Origin: SHZI01 sp031409515
Lineage (GTDB): Bacteria; Pseudomonadota; Gammaproteobacteria; Steroidobacterales; GCA-2729495
Assembly (NCBI GenBank): GCA_031409515.1
Contig: JANNXJ010000050.1
Location: 1-64,000, forward strand
Length of the DNA stretch: 64,000 nucleotides
Reading direction: 5' to 3'
The notes below the pieces were generated by a model, which ran no database searches, was not told the origin of the DNA, and saw only the letters and a program-made list of their open reading frames with translations. Position numbers and translations under genes: made by a program. Within the stretch, counting starts at the first letter, position 1; every line of letters starts with the position of its first letter. This document shows positions 32,971 through 41,561 of the stretch, one piece after another.

Positions 32971-35358
32971 ATGAAGTTCAGTGAACGCTGGTTGCGCGAA
33001 TTCGTCGACCCGCCCGGAGACACCGGCGCCCTCGTGCACCAGCTGACCATGCAGGGTCTTGAGGTTGAAAGCGTAGAACGGGCCGGGCCGTCACTGGACA
33101 AGGTGGTTGTGGGGCGCGTTACCGGGATCTCGCCCCACCCCAATGCGGATCGCCTGCGGGTCTGCCAGGTCGACGTTGGTGCCAGTGCCCTGCAGATTGT
33201 CTGCGGGGCCGCCAACGTTCGCGTCGGTGGTACTTATCCGGTGGCGCTGCCTGGGGCCACACTGCCGGGAGGCCTCGTCATCCGCAGTGCAGCCCTGCGG
33301 GGAGTCGATTCTGGGGGCATGCTGTGTTCAAGGGCTGAACTGGGACTGCTGGGCGATATGGGTTCGGCTGGAGGCGGCGAGGGCCTTCTCGAGCTCGATG
33401 ACTCTGCGTTCCCCGGTATGCCGGCAGTCGCGGCCCTCGGACTCGATGATCAGGTCCTCGACCTCAAGATTACGCCAAACCGGGCCGACTGCTTTTCGCT
33501 GCTTGGTATTGCCCGGGATCTGGCCGCCACCAGCGGGCTGCACTTCGCAGAGCCGACGCCAGTCCCCGTAGCTACCCAGGCCGCCCCCTCCTTCGTGGTG
33601 AGCATTCAGGATTCCGTCGCTTGTCCCGTGTTCGTGGTGCGGACCATCCATGGCATTCGCCCAGACGCCAGATCACCGGTCTGGCTCCAGGAGCGTCTCC
33701 GTCGAAGCGGGATCCGGTCCATCCATCCCGTGGTGGATATCACCAGCCTCGTCATGCTGGAGCTGGGACAGCCTCTGCATGCCTATGACCTGGCTAAGGT
33801 CGACGGTGGTCTCACGGTACGTCGCGCCCGGGATCAGGAACCGCTCAAGTTGCTGACGGGTGCTGACGTCAGTCTCGATGCCGATGTCCTCGTGATTGCT
33901 GACCGGGCCGGACCCGCAGGTATCGCGGGGATCATGGGTGGCGCCCGTACGGCGGTGTCCGCCACCACCACCAGTGTTCTGCTTGAGTCGGCATTCTTCA
34001 GTCCCGCAGTGATGGCAGGTCGAGCCCGCCGGCTAGGGCTGCAGACAGACGCAGCAACCCGTTTCGAGCGCGGTGTTGATCCCACGGGTCAGGAGCGTGC
34101 TCTTGAGCGCGCAGCCGAACTCTTGCTCGCCATCACGGGCGGGGTGGCCAGTGCTTGTCAGTCCTCAGGGACCGGGGTCTTGCCCCGCGCGCCGGTCAGC
34201 CTGCGCCGGGCCAGGCTGGCCCGGGTGCTGGGCGACGAGGTGCCGGACACCGCCGTGGAGAAGATTCTCCGTGGCCTTGGCATGGCGGTGGTCGCCTCGG
34301 TCGAGGGCTGGCAGGTTAAGCCCCCCGCCTTTCGGTTCGATATCGGCGTCGAAGTCGACCTGATCGAGGAGATCGCCCGGGTCCACGGTTATGACCGGAT
34401 CGCCACGCAGCCGGGAATGCAGGCCACCCGGCTGGGAGAGGCTCCAGCCGCCCAAGTCACCACCGACTTGCTCCGCGCGGCCCTGGTACAGAGGGGCTAT
34501 CAGGAGGTCATGACCTACAGCTTCATTGAGCGGGAGCAGGATCGCCTCTTCGCGGGTGGCCAGGACGGCGTACCCCTGGTCAATCCGCTCTCCGCTGAGC
34601 TCGCCGTAATGCGCCAGGGCCTATGGCCCGGCCTGGTCCAGGCCCTCAAGCACAACCTGGCCCGTCAGCAGCGTCGTGTAAGGCTGTTTGAGGCCGGTAT
34701 CCGCTTCCTGCCTGGGCCTGACGGGCTCATGGAGGAGGAGGTCCTTGCCGGCCTGGCTGCCGGAGCCGTAATGCCGGAGCAGTGGGACTCTGCCGCGAGA
34801 CCGGTGGATTTCTTCGATGCCAAGTCAGACATGGAGGCGGTCCTGGCGCTGCTCGGCGAACCTCAGCAGTTCGAGTGGGTCGCGGACCTGCATCCCGCGC
34901 TGCATCCGGGGCGGTCAGCCCGCCTGAGGCGGAGCGGACAGCATCTTGGCTGGCTGGGAGCCATGCACCCGGTGCTTGCCAAGCGCTGTGGCCTGGACGA
35001 AGCGCCAATAATGTTCGAACTTGCCATTGCTGGACTAAGCATGGCCTCACTCGCTCCCTACGCGGGCGTATCCCGCTTCCCGGCGATTCGGCGCGACCTG
35101 GCTGTGCTGGTCGCCCGGGAGACGCCGGTAGCCAGCCTTGTGGCAGCCGTCCGGGCCGCAGCGGGACCTGCTCTGCGGGACGTCACTGTATTTGACATTT
35201 TCGCCGGCGACCACATCGACGTCGCACAAAAGAGCGTCGCTTTGGGCTTGATTTTGCAGGAAACATCCCGCACCCTTACTGATGCCGACGGGGACAGTAT
35301 CGTCGGTGCCGTTGTCCGCCGACTGGGTCTGGATTTCGGTGCGAAGATAAGAGAATAA
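32971..35358 (+). CDS. pheT: Phenylalanine--tRNA ligase beta subunit
   Basis: A 795-residue PheT, same length as in E. coli (795). Domains in order: N-terminal tRNA-binding OB-fold (VVGRVTGISPHPNADRLRVCQVD), the B3/B4 editing region, B5 DNA-binding-like fold, a catalytic-like core, and the C-terminal ferredoxin-fold anticodon-binding domain (YAGVSRFPAIRRDLAVLV). It forms the (alpha-beta)2 PheRS with pheS upstream. ihfA follows after 18 bp, preceded by an AAAAAGAGAG stretch that is a plausible SD. Confidence 0.96.
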   Translation: MKFSERWLREFVDPPGDTGALVHQLTMQGLEVESVERAGPSLDKVVVGRVTGISPHPNADRLRVCQVDVGASALQIVCGAANVRVGGTYPVALPGATLPGGLVIRSAALRGVDSGGMLCSRAELGLLGDMGSAGGGEGLLELDDSAFPGMPAVAALGLDDQVLDLKITPNRADCFSLLGIARDLAATSGLHFAEPTPVPVATQAAPSFVVSIQDSVACPVFVVRTIHGIRPDARSPVWLQERLRRSGIRSIHPVVDITSLVMLELGQPLHAYDLAKVDGGLTVRRARDQEPLKLLTGADVSLDADVLVIADRAGPAGIAGIMGGARTAVSATTTSVLLESAFFSPAVMAGRARRLGLQTDAATRFERGVDPTGQERALERAAELLLAITGGVASACQSSGTGVLPRAPVSLRRARLARVLGDEVPDTAVEKILRGLGMAVVASVEGWQVKPPAFRFDIGVEVDLIEEIARVHGYDRIATQPGMQATRLGEAPAAQVTTDLLRAALVQRGYQEVMTYSFIEREQDRLFAGGQDGVPLVNPLSAELAVMRQGLWPGLVQALKHNLARQQRRVRLFEAGIRFLPGPDGLMEEEVLAGLAAGAVMPEQWDSAARPVDFFDAKSDMEAVLALLGEPQQFEWVADLHPALHPGRSARLRRSGQHLGWLGAMHPVLAKRCGLDEAPIMFELAIAGLSMASLAPYAGVSRFPAIRRDLAVLVARETPVASLVAAVRAAAGPALRDVTVFDIFAGDHIDVAQKSVALGLILQETSRTLTDADGDSIVGAVVRRLGLDFGAKIRE

Positions 35359-35376
35359 GAAAAAGAGAGTGAATAA

Positions 35377-35682
35377 ATGAGCATGGCTCTCACCAAAGCG
35401 GATATGGCAGAGTCCCTGTTTAATGAACTGGGGCTCAACAAGCGCGAGGCGAGGGAACTCGTGGAGTTGTTCTTCGAGGATCTTCGTGCAGCGCTTGCCA
35501 GTGGGGAGCAGATCAAGCTCTCCGGATTCGGTAACTTCGACCTGCGGGACAAGAACCAGCGGCCGGGCCGAAATCCAAAAACGGGCAAGGAAATCCCAAT
35601 CACCGCGAGGCGTGTAGTCACGTTTCGTCCCGGACAAAAACTGAAAGCCCGAGTAGAAGCTTATGCTGGAGCCGGGAAATAA
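35377..35682 (+). CDS. ihfA: Integration host factor subunit alpha
   Basis: A 101-residue HU/IHF-fold protein. ALTKADMAESLFNELGLNKREARELVELFFEDLR, the DNA-arm motif RPGRNPKTGKEIPI (intercalating Pro) and the VVTFRPGQKLKARVE tail identify IhfA. It follows pheT as in enterobacteria and shares 20 bp with the MerR-family gene downstream. Partner of ihfB at 21869. Confidence 0.95.
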   Translation: MSMALTKADMAESLFNELGLNKREARELVELFFEDLRAALASGEQIKLSGFGNFDLRDKNQRPGRNPKTGKEIPITARRVVTFRPGQKLKARVEAYAGAGK

Positions 35683-36019
35683 CGACGACCTGCCCCCAAT
35701 CCCGGGGAAACGCTACTTTACGATCGGTGAAGTGAGTGAACTGTGCGCTGTAAAGCCGCACGTTCTGCGCTACTGGGAGCAGGAGTTTCCGCAACTGAAG
35801 CCGGTGAAGCGGCGGGGTAATCGCCGCTATTATCAGCGACAGGATGTTCTGATCATTCGCCAGATCCGCAGCCTGCTGTACAGCGAGGGCTTTACCATCG
35901 GTGGCGCCCGCCAGAAGCTGACCGGGCAGGAAGCACGCTCAGATCTTAGCCAGAGCCAGCAGATCATCAGGCAGCTGCGTCTGGAACTTGAAGAAGTACT
36001 GCGCCTGTTACGGCGTTGA
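35663..36019 (+). CDS. MerR-family transcriptional regulator
   Basis: A 118-residue MerR-type regulator lacking any metal-binding cysteine pattern at the C-terminus. The winged HTH is clear: FTIGEVSELCAVKPHVLRYWEQEF then L-K-P-V-K-R-R-G-N-R-R-Y-Y-Q-R-Q-D-V, followed by a dimerisation helix (ARSDLSQSQQIIRQLRLELEEV). This small MerR protein downstream of ihfA is common across gammaproteobacteria, but its regulon and ligand are unknown. The 20-bp overlap with ihfA suggests translational coupling. Confidence 0.9.
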   Translation: MLEPGNNDDLPPIPGKRYFTIGEVSELCAVKPHVLRYWEQEFPQLKPVKRRGNRRYYQRQDVLIIRQIRSLLYSEGFTIGGARQKLTGQEARSDLSQSQQIIRQLRLELEEVLRLLRR

Positions 36020-36121
36020 GGCCCCGGCGAGGCAACCTTAGGTCTCGTTGGCGCAGCGATTTCGGGTATCATCCCCGGCGCAGTCCGAGCGGTCTTGGAC
36101 TGATCGATGACCATTCAAGGA

Positions 36122-36198
36122 CGGGGCGTGGCGCAGCCTGGTAGCGCACCTGCATGGGGTGCAGGGGGTCGCAGGTTCAAATCCTGTCGCCCCGACCA
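36122..36198 (+). tRNA. tRNA-Pro (GGG)
   Basis: 77-nt tRNA with acceptor CGGGGCG/CGCCCCG, D-arm GCGCAGCCTGGTAGCGC, anticodon stem CCTGC/GCAGG with loop ATGGGGT (anticodon GGG), T-arm GGTTCAAATCC and encoded CCA. Close to E. coli tRNA-Pro2. Confidence 0.96.
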
Positions 36199-36217
36199 AA
36201 TGGTGGTATCAATCAGC

Positions 36218-36952
36218 ATGGCGCGTCTGAAGTTCGCCATAACGGCCGCCTGCCTGCTGCTGGCCACGGTAGCCGCATTTGCCCAAAGCCCGGACGACGC
36301 TTCGGCCATGACGTCCCGCGCCAGCGCCGACCGGGCCCTGACCCTGATCCGGAGCTGGGTAAACGGGCGCTACGATAACGCGGCCCAGACGGAGCGGGAT
36401 CTGGCTGATCCCTCAGTTCCGGACGACGAGAAGCATCGGCTGATGCATCAGCTCTTCGTTCCTGTCACGGTGGACGTTCCGGCGATAGCTGGCTACCTGG
36501 TCTTTCAGCAGTCCTCAGTAGATGGATCAGATGATCCCGAGGCGATTTTCCGGGTCGGACTTCTCCAGTTTTTTGTGGACGAAGCGGGCCAGTTGCGCCA
36601 GCGGGAGCTCAACTTCAAGGAGCCAGGTCCCTTCAAGAACGCTTATCGGGACCAGCGGCGCCTGCGGCAGCTGACGCTTGATCTGTTTAACGTCGACTCA
36701 GGCTGCGACTTTCTGCTCACCCTTGAGTCCCCGGGAAAGCAGATCGGGGGTCCGATGCGAGCCGGAGCCTGCCGGTTCTTCAGCAAGGGGCTTAACAAGG
36801 AACTCACTGCTCAGGATGCAGTTACGATTCGGGCTGATGAGTACTGGTTTCTTGGACGTTTTATCGACGAGGCCGGCAAGGTTATGTGGGGTAATGCTAG
36901 TGCCGAGCCGGTCACATTGGTGCGTCGACGGGGAACTGGGACGCCTGAATAA
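36218..36952 (+). CDS. CpcT/CpeT-family (DUF1001) chromophore lyase-like protein, secreted
   Basis: A 244-residue protein with a signal peptide (MARLKFAITAACLLLATVAA) followed by a CpcT/CpeT-like domain. Similarity signs are the LIRSWVNGRYDNAAQ start, FVPVTVDVP, the YLVFQQSS strand, LNFKEPGPFKNAYRD and C-x-F plus G-x-x-x-A-G-A-C-R-F. In cyanobacteria this family attaches bilins to phycobiliproteins; non-photosynthetic proteobacteria carry uncharacterised relatives, so the function here is open. The start could also be ATG 36200. It lies 20 bp after tRNA-Pro with no promoter space, so it is probably cotranscribed with the tRNA. It overlaps the convergent cyclase-like gene by 41 bp. Confidence 0.65.
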   Translation: MARLKFAITAACLLLATVAAFAQSPDDASAMTSRASADRALTLIRSWVNGRYDNAAQTERDLADPSVPDDEKHRLMHQLFVPVTVDVPAIAGYLVFQQSSVDGSDDPEAIFRVGLLQFFVDEAGQLRQRELNFKEPGPFKNAYRDQRRLRQLTLDLFNVDSGCDFLLTLESPGKQIGGPMRAGACRFFSKGLNKELTAQDAVTIRADEYWFLGRFIDEAGKVMWGNASAEPVTLVRRRGTGTPE

Positions 36953-38168
36953 GCTGGGCAGTGGCTAGCGTCGTGCTGCCCTGGGCCTCGCGAAGCATGC
37001 GGTCCTCGATCCCCAGCAGGATAGGTTCTGCTCCGCGGCGGTGAATGTTGACCTTGGCATTGAACGCAGTGCGCCGCAGACCGTGCTTATCCTGAATGGC
37101 CAGCTTGCGGATTGAGAATGTTCCATCCGCGCAGGCCTCGCCCGTGAGGTAGCACTTTATGGACTCAACTTCTTCTCCGGAAAGTTCCAGGCCGTTGAGC
37201 TGAGACAGACTTCCCTGAGCCTGTTCCATGAAGCGTATCGCGTCGAAATCAGTACCGTCGTCCGTGTTCGGCTGATGGCCCGACTGGAGCATAGGTACAC
37301 AGAACTCGCCAACGAGAATCTGGCCGGGTAGTGCGTGCTCGATCATGCGAGCAAGACCGATGGTTACTTCGCCCACGACATCACAGTAGACGGTTGGGTT
37401 CAGACCCTCTGCATGGTTGAACTCATAGCAACTGCCCACATGGAAGCTCGTGCGCAGGAGAGGTACGCCCCGCCCGTGGCCCTTTTGCCGGGCAATGGCA
37501 TTGTCTGCCAGTACCAGATGCATGAAATGGTACAGGTTGGTGTTTGCTTCAAGGCCCACATCCCGATTCCAGATGTAGAAGCCATCCCCGGTGCTCGAGC
37601 GTGCGAAGTTCACCAGCATACGTCGGGCCAGGAGTCGGCTGTGGGCTGCGTTAAGTGAGCAGGAAAGACTGTTCAGCTGAGTCATCTGCTCAAACGGAGT
37701 GAGCAGACCGAAGCCAACGATGTCGAAGAGTGCTACGGCACGATTGCGGACATAGCTCACGCTGTAGCGCTTGACGAGTCGCTCAATTGCTGCCGATTCC
37801 TCCGGGGTGCCCGTGAGTGGCTGGCGCAGGACGACTCGGGTCGGTTCAACTGACAGAAGACGTGTGGCGTTGTGCATCTGCCGTTCCGAAAACTGTCGAG
37901 CCCCCGACAGCAGGTGCATGATGAACTGATGAGCTGGCGTCTCGCTCCTGAGAGGCCCGGCAGGTTCCGGGATCTCTCCGCCGTAGGCAGCTACAGCATA
38001 GTGCGGGACAACCAGCAACAGGACTCCGTCCCGCGTCGGCGACCAGGCAAGAACGAGGTTCTGCCCCAGGCTCCAGTGTTCGTAGAACTGCCGATCGAGA
38101 TCCAGCAGGTTGCCGCGCTGCCGGAGATCGAGAGGGAGGGAAGCGGGTTGCAATGGGTCCGTGAGCAT
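36912..38168 (-). CDS. Class III nucleotidyl cyclase-like protein
   Basis: A 418-residue protein of unknown role. Residues ~143-290 look like an adenylate/guanylate cyclase catalytic fold: F-D149-I-V-G-F (first metal Asp), G-D195-G-F (second metal Asp), L-R-T-S-F-H-V-G, and G-E-V-T-I-G-L-A-R274 before PGQILVGEF. The metal aspartates and the transition-state Arg are retained, but the Asn usually three to four residues before that Arg is not obvious, so activity is uncertain. The first ~140 residues and the last ~120 match nothing I know. There is no membrane helix or receptor domain. The promoter region is shared with the divergent D2HGDH-like gene. Confidence 0.6.
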   Translation of the reverse strand: MLTDPLQPASLPLDLRQRGNLLDLDRQFYEHWSLGQNLVLAWSPTRDGVLLLVVPHYAVAAYGGEIPEPAGPLRSETPAHQFIMHLLSGARQFSERQMHNATRLLSVEPTRVVLRQPLTGTPEESAAIERLVKRYSVSYVRNRAVALFDIVGFGLLTPFEQMTQLNSLSCSLNAAHSRLLARRMLVNFARSSTGDGFYIWNRDVGLEANTNLYHFMHLVLADNAIARQKGHGRGVPLLRTSFHVGSCYEFNHAEGLNPTVYCDVVGEVTIGLARMIEHALPGQILVGEFCVPMLQSGHQPNTDDGTDFDAIRFMEQAQGSLSQLNGLELSGEEVESIKCYLTGEACADGTFSIRKLAIQDKHGLRRTAFNAKVNIHRRGAEPILLGIEDRMLREAQGSTTLATAQLIQASQFPVDAPM

Positions 38169-38261
38169 CTGTGCGGGCTGCAGGCCTCAGGTTCCTTCCG
38201 TGGCCAGAGGGTGGGCTGAGGGCGCCGGCGGATTTTGCCAGCAGGCGCTTAGTCACTTAGG

Positions 38262-39746
38262 ATGCATGAGCTGTCCGCGACATTGCAATGGCTCGACCAC
38301 AGGCCCCCGGAATTGACCCTATTATCCCCTGAGCTTGCCGCCGACCTGCAGTCGATTGTGGGGCCCGGGGGCTATCTGACGAGCCAGGAGGACCTCAGGG
38401 GCTATTTGACAGAGTGGCGTGGCCTCTACTCCGGGACGACACCCTGCGTGTTGCTGCCTTCGACCACTGGCCAGGTAGCGGACGTCCTTCGACTGTGCGC
38501 CCGGCACCGCATCGGTGTCGTACCCCAGGGGGGCAATACGGGACTCGTTGGCGGGGCGATCCCCCACTCAACTGACGGGCGGCCGCAGGTGCTGGTGTCT
38601 GCCCGGCGACTGGATCGTATCCGGTCGATCGATGCTGAGGACTTCAGTATTACCGCAGAAGCCGGCTGCTTGCTAGCCACCTTGCAGGCAGCTGCCAGTG
38701 AAGCGGGCCGGCTCTTTCCCCTTAGCCTGGCAGCGGAGGGTAGTTGCCAGCTGGGTGGGAATATCTCGACCAATGCGGGAGGAACTGCCGTGTTGCGGTT
38801 TGGAACGATGCGGGACCTTGTTCTTGGTCTTGAGGTCGTGCTCCCCGATGGCCGTATCCTCGACGGCCTGCGTAGTCTGCGCAAAGACAACACCGGCTAC
38901 GACCTCAAGCAGTTGTTCATTGGCGCCGAGGGCACCCTCGGTTTTGTTACCGCCGCGACCTGCAAGCTGTTTCCACAGCCAAGGAGTGTCGTTACCGCCT
39001 GGGTGACCCTGCCCAGCGTCGCAGCGGCCATCAGCCTGTACGGTGCCGCCCGGGACTACCTGGGTGACGATCTGACAGCGTTTGAGTTTGCCAGTCAGTT
39101 CACCGTTGAATTGGTACTGAAGAATATTCCAGGCACACGGGCGCCGATGGACAACCCGGGGCCCTGGAATCTCCTGATGGAAGTGAGTACGCCACGGACT
39201 GACTCCGGTCTCGAGGCCCGTGTTCAGGACTTCCTGGTGGCCATGCAGGACGGGAACAGGATCATTGACGGTGTCGTGGCCGTTAACCGCGCGCAACGCG
39301 ACGCGCTCTGGCGCCTGCGGCACAGTATGTCCGAGGCGCAGAAGCTCGAGGGCGCCAGCATCAAGCATGACGTGTCCGTGCCGGTGGCCCGGATGGCAGA
39401 CTTCCTGGCTGAGGCCACCGCTGCCGTGGGATCGATGGTCCCTGGGGTTCGGGTGGTGGCTTTCGGTCATCTGGGTGATGGCAATGTGCACTTCAATCTG
39501 AGTCAGCCCGAGCGCTCCGATGGGCCCGCCTTTCTGGCCCGCTGGGACGAGATCAGCCACCGCGTCCACGAGATTGCCGTCAGCTTGGGCGGCAGCTTCA
39601 GTGCCGAGCACGGCATCGGAGCGCTGAAGGTTGCCGAGCTGGCCCATTGGCGCGGCGGGTTGCCCCTGGACCTGATGCGGGCGATCAAACGCGCTCTCGA
39701 TCCGCTTGGCATCATGAACCCCGGTAAGTTGTTCCCGGCTGAGTGA
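38262..39746 (+). CDS. FAD-binding oxidase, D-2-hydroxyglutarate dehydrogenase type
   Basis: A 494-residue VAO-fold flavoprotein. The FAD-binding PCMH domain shows VVPQGGNTGLVGGAIP (residues ~85-100), GSCQLGGNISTNAGGTAVLRFG and DNTGYDLKQLFIGAEGTLG; the C-terminal cap has HLGDGNVHFNL and the final SAEHGIGALKV plus D-P-L-G-I-M-N-P-G-K. These fit D-2-hydroxyglutarate or D-lactate dehydrogenases. In Pseudomonas a D2HGDH re-oxidises the D-2-hydroxyglutarate made by SerA, and serA is in this window but 23 kb away. Substrate is not resolved from sequence. Confidence 0.85.
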   Translation: MHELSATLQWLDHRPPELTLLSPELAADLQSIVGPGGYLTSQEDLRGYLTEWRGLYSGTTPCVLLPSTTGQVADVLRLCARHRIGVVPQGGNTGLVGGAIPHSTDGRPQVLVSARRLDRIRSIDAEDFSITAEAGCLLATLQAAASEAGRLFPLSLAAEGSCQLGGNISTNAGGTAVLRFGTMRDLVLGLEVVLPDGRILDGLRSLRKDNTGYDLKQLFIGAEGTLGFVTAATCKLFPQPRSVVTAWVTLPSVAAAISLYGAARDYLGDDLTAFEFASQFTVELVLKNIPGTRAPMDNPGPWNLLMEVSTPRTDSGLEARVQDFLVAMQDGNRIIDGVVAVNRAQRDALWRLRHSMSEAQKLEGASIKHDVSVPVARMADFLAEATAAVGSMVPGVRVVAFGHLGDGNVHFNLSQPERSDGPAFLARWDEISHRVHEIAVSLGGSFSAEHGIGALKVAELAHWRGGLPLDLMRAIKRALDPLGIMNPGKLFPAE

Positions 39747-39844
39747 CCCGGGCGGGGCGCCTGGTTACGCCCCCGGTCTGGTTCCCTGATGCTAAACTTC
39801 TGCGTTGTTCTGACGAGGCACTGTGCCCCGAGAGTGTGAGTGAC

Positions 39845-41551
39845 ATGAGCACCCCAAAGAAGGGCACCGGCGACAACGCCGGCAGCGGCGAACGTCGTTA
39901 TTCCAGCGTGGTAGTTGACGGTCCGCAGCAGGCGCCCAGCCGCGCGATGCTGCGAGCTGTCGGTTTTACCGACGCGGATTTTCGCAAGAGCCAGATCGGG
40001 ATCGCCTCGACCTGGAGCATGGTCACCCCGTGCAATATGCACATCGACGGCCTGGCTCGGGCCGCCGCTGCCGGCGCCGACGGCGCGGGTGGCAAGGCCG
40101 TCCTCTTCAATACCATTACGGTTTCCGATGGCATCTCCATGGGTACACCGGGCATGCGTTACTCGCTGGTATCCCGGGAAGTGATCGCGGACTCCATCGA
40201 AACGGTGGTCGCGGCCGAGGGCTTTGATGGCTTCGTGGCCATCGGTGGCTGCGACAAGAACATGCCCGGTTGTGTCATGGCCATGGCCCGGCTCAATCGA
40301 CCGTCGGTCTTCGTCTACGGCGGCACGATCCAGCCCGGTGCAGAGCGCCGGGATATCGTCTCGGTTTTTGAGGCTGTGGGCGCGGTCGCCGGCGGCAAAA
40401 TGTCGGCGCTTCAACTCCTGGAAGTGGAGCGGACTGCAATCCCGGGCCCGGGCTCCTGCGGTGGCATGTACACCGCCAACACCATGGCCTCGGCCATTGA
40501 GGCCATGGGCCTCAGCTTGCCCAACAGCTCGGGGCAGGAGGCAGTCTCCAGTCAGAAGCACGAGGACGCCCTGAGGGCAGGGGCTGCAGTGGTCGAACTG
40601 GTGAAACGCGGAATACGGCCTTCCGAGATACTGACGAAGGAGGCCTTCGAGAACGCCATTACGGTGGTAATCGCCGTGGGAGGCTCCACCAATGCGGTAC
40701 TGCACCTGCCTGCCATGGCTCACGAAGCAGGCATTGCGCTGACGCTGGACGACTTCACCCGCATCGGTCAGCGTGTGCCAGTGCTGGCCGATCTCAGACC
40801 GAGCGGCAAGTACTCCATGTCGGAACTGGTCGCGATCGGTGGTATTCAACCACTCATGAAGCTGTTGCTGGATGCCGGGCTCCTGCACGGTCAGTGCCTG
40901 ACGGTTAGCGGCCGGACACTGGCCGAGAACCTGGCGAGCGTGGCTCCTTATCCGGCCGGTCAGACCATCATTCGTCCTCTGGAAAATCCTCTTAAGAAGG
41001 ACAGTCATCTCGTTGTTCTATATGGCAATCTTGCGCCTGAAGGTGCCGTCGCCAAGATCAGCGGCAAGGAGGGCCTGCGCTTTCAGGGGTCAGCACGCGT
41101 CTTCGGCTCGGAGGAACAGGCCCAGGCGGCCATACTCGACGGCACCGTCGTAGCCGGCGATGTGGTGGTCATTCGTTACGAGGGCCCCCGGGGAGGCCCG
41201 GGTATGCGGGAGATGCTCAGTCCCACCAGCGCGATCGTCGGCAAAGGTCTGGGTGACAAGGTTGCCCTGATCACTGACGGACGTTTTTCAGGTGGCAGTC
41301 ACGGTTTTGTCGTGGGTCATGTGTCTCCGGAGGCTGCGGTTGGTGGTCCGATAGCGCTACTCCGGGATGGCGACCGGATCACGATAGATGCCGAACGCTG
41401 TACTATCGATGTTGACCTGCCCCCCGCCGAACTCGACCATCGCCGGAACGGCTGGCGCCCGCCAGCCAGCACGGCACCGATGGGCGTGCTGAGCAAATAC
41501 GCGCAGCTGGTCGGCTCAGCCTCGCTTGGCGCCGTCACGACCCGTCGGTAG
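39845..41551 (+). CDS. ilvD: Dihydroxy-acid dehydratase
   Basis: A 568-residue IlvD/Edd-family dehydratase, third common step of valine, leucine and isoleucine synthesis. Cluster cysteines are visible at C63 (MVTPCNMH), C136 (GGCDKNMPGC) and in PGPGSCGGMYTANTM; TDGRFSGGSHGFVVGH is the C-terminal signature. The three-Cys pattern fits a [2Fe-2S] type enzyme, shorter than the ~615-residue [4Fe-4S] E. coli protein. I chose ATG 39845 over an upstream in-frame start inside the preceding gene. lysAC follows after 10 bp. Confidence 0.93.
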   Translation: MSTPKKGTGDNAGSGERRYSSVVVDGPQQAPSRAMLRAVGFTDADFRKSQIGIASTWSMVTPCNMHIDGLARAAAAGADGAGGKAVLFNTITVSDGISMGTPGMRYSLVSREVIADSIETVVAAEGFDGFVAIGGCDKNMPGCVMAMARLNRPSVFVYGGTIQPGAERRDIVSVFEAVGAVAGGKMSALQLLEVERTAIPGPGSCGGMYTANTMASAIEAMGLSLPNSSGQEAVSSQKHEDALRAGAAVVELVKRGIRPSEILTKEAFENAITVVIAVGGSTNAVLHLPAMAHEAGIALTLDDFTRIGQRVPVLADLRPSGKYSMSELVAIGGIQPLMKLLLDAGLLHGQCLTVSGRTLAENLASVAPYPAGQTIIRPLENPLKKDSHLVVLYGNLAPEGAVAKISGKEGLRFQGSARVFGSEEQAQAAILDGTVVAGDVVVIRYEGPRGGPGMREMLSPTSAIVGKGLGDKVALITDGRFSGGSHGFVVGHVSPEAAVGGPIALLRDGDRITIDAERCTIDVDLPPAELDHRRNGWRPPASTAPMGVLSKYAQLVGSASLGAVTTRR

Positions 41552-41561
41552 GACATTTATC

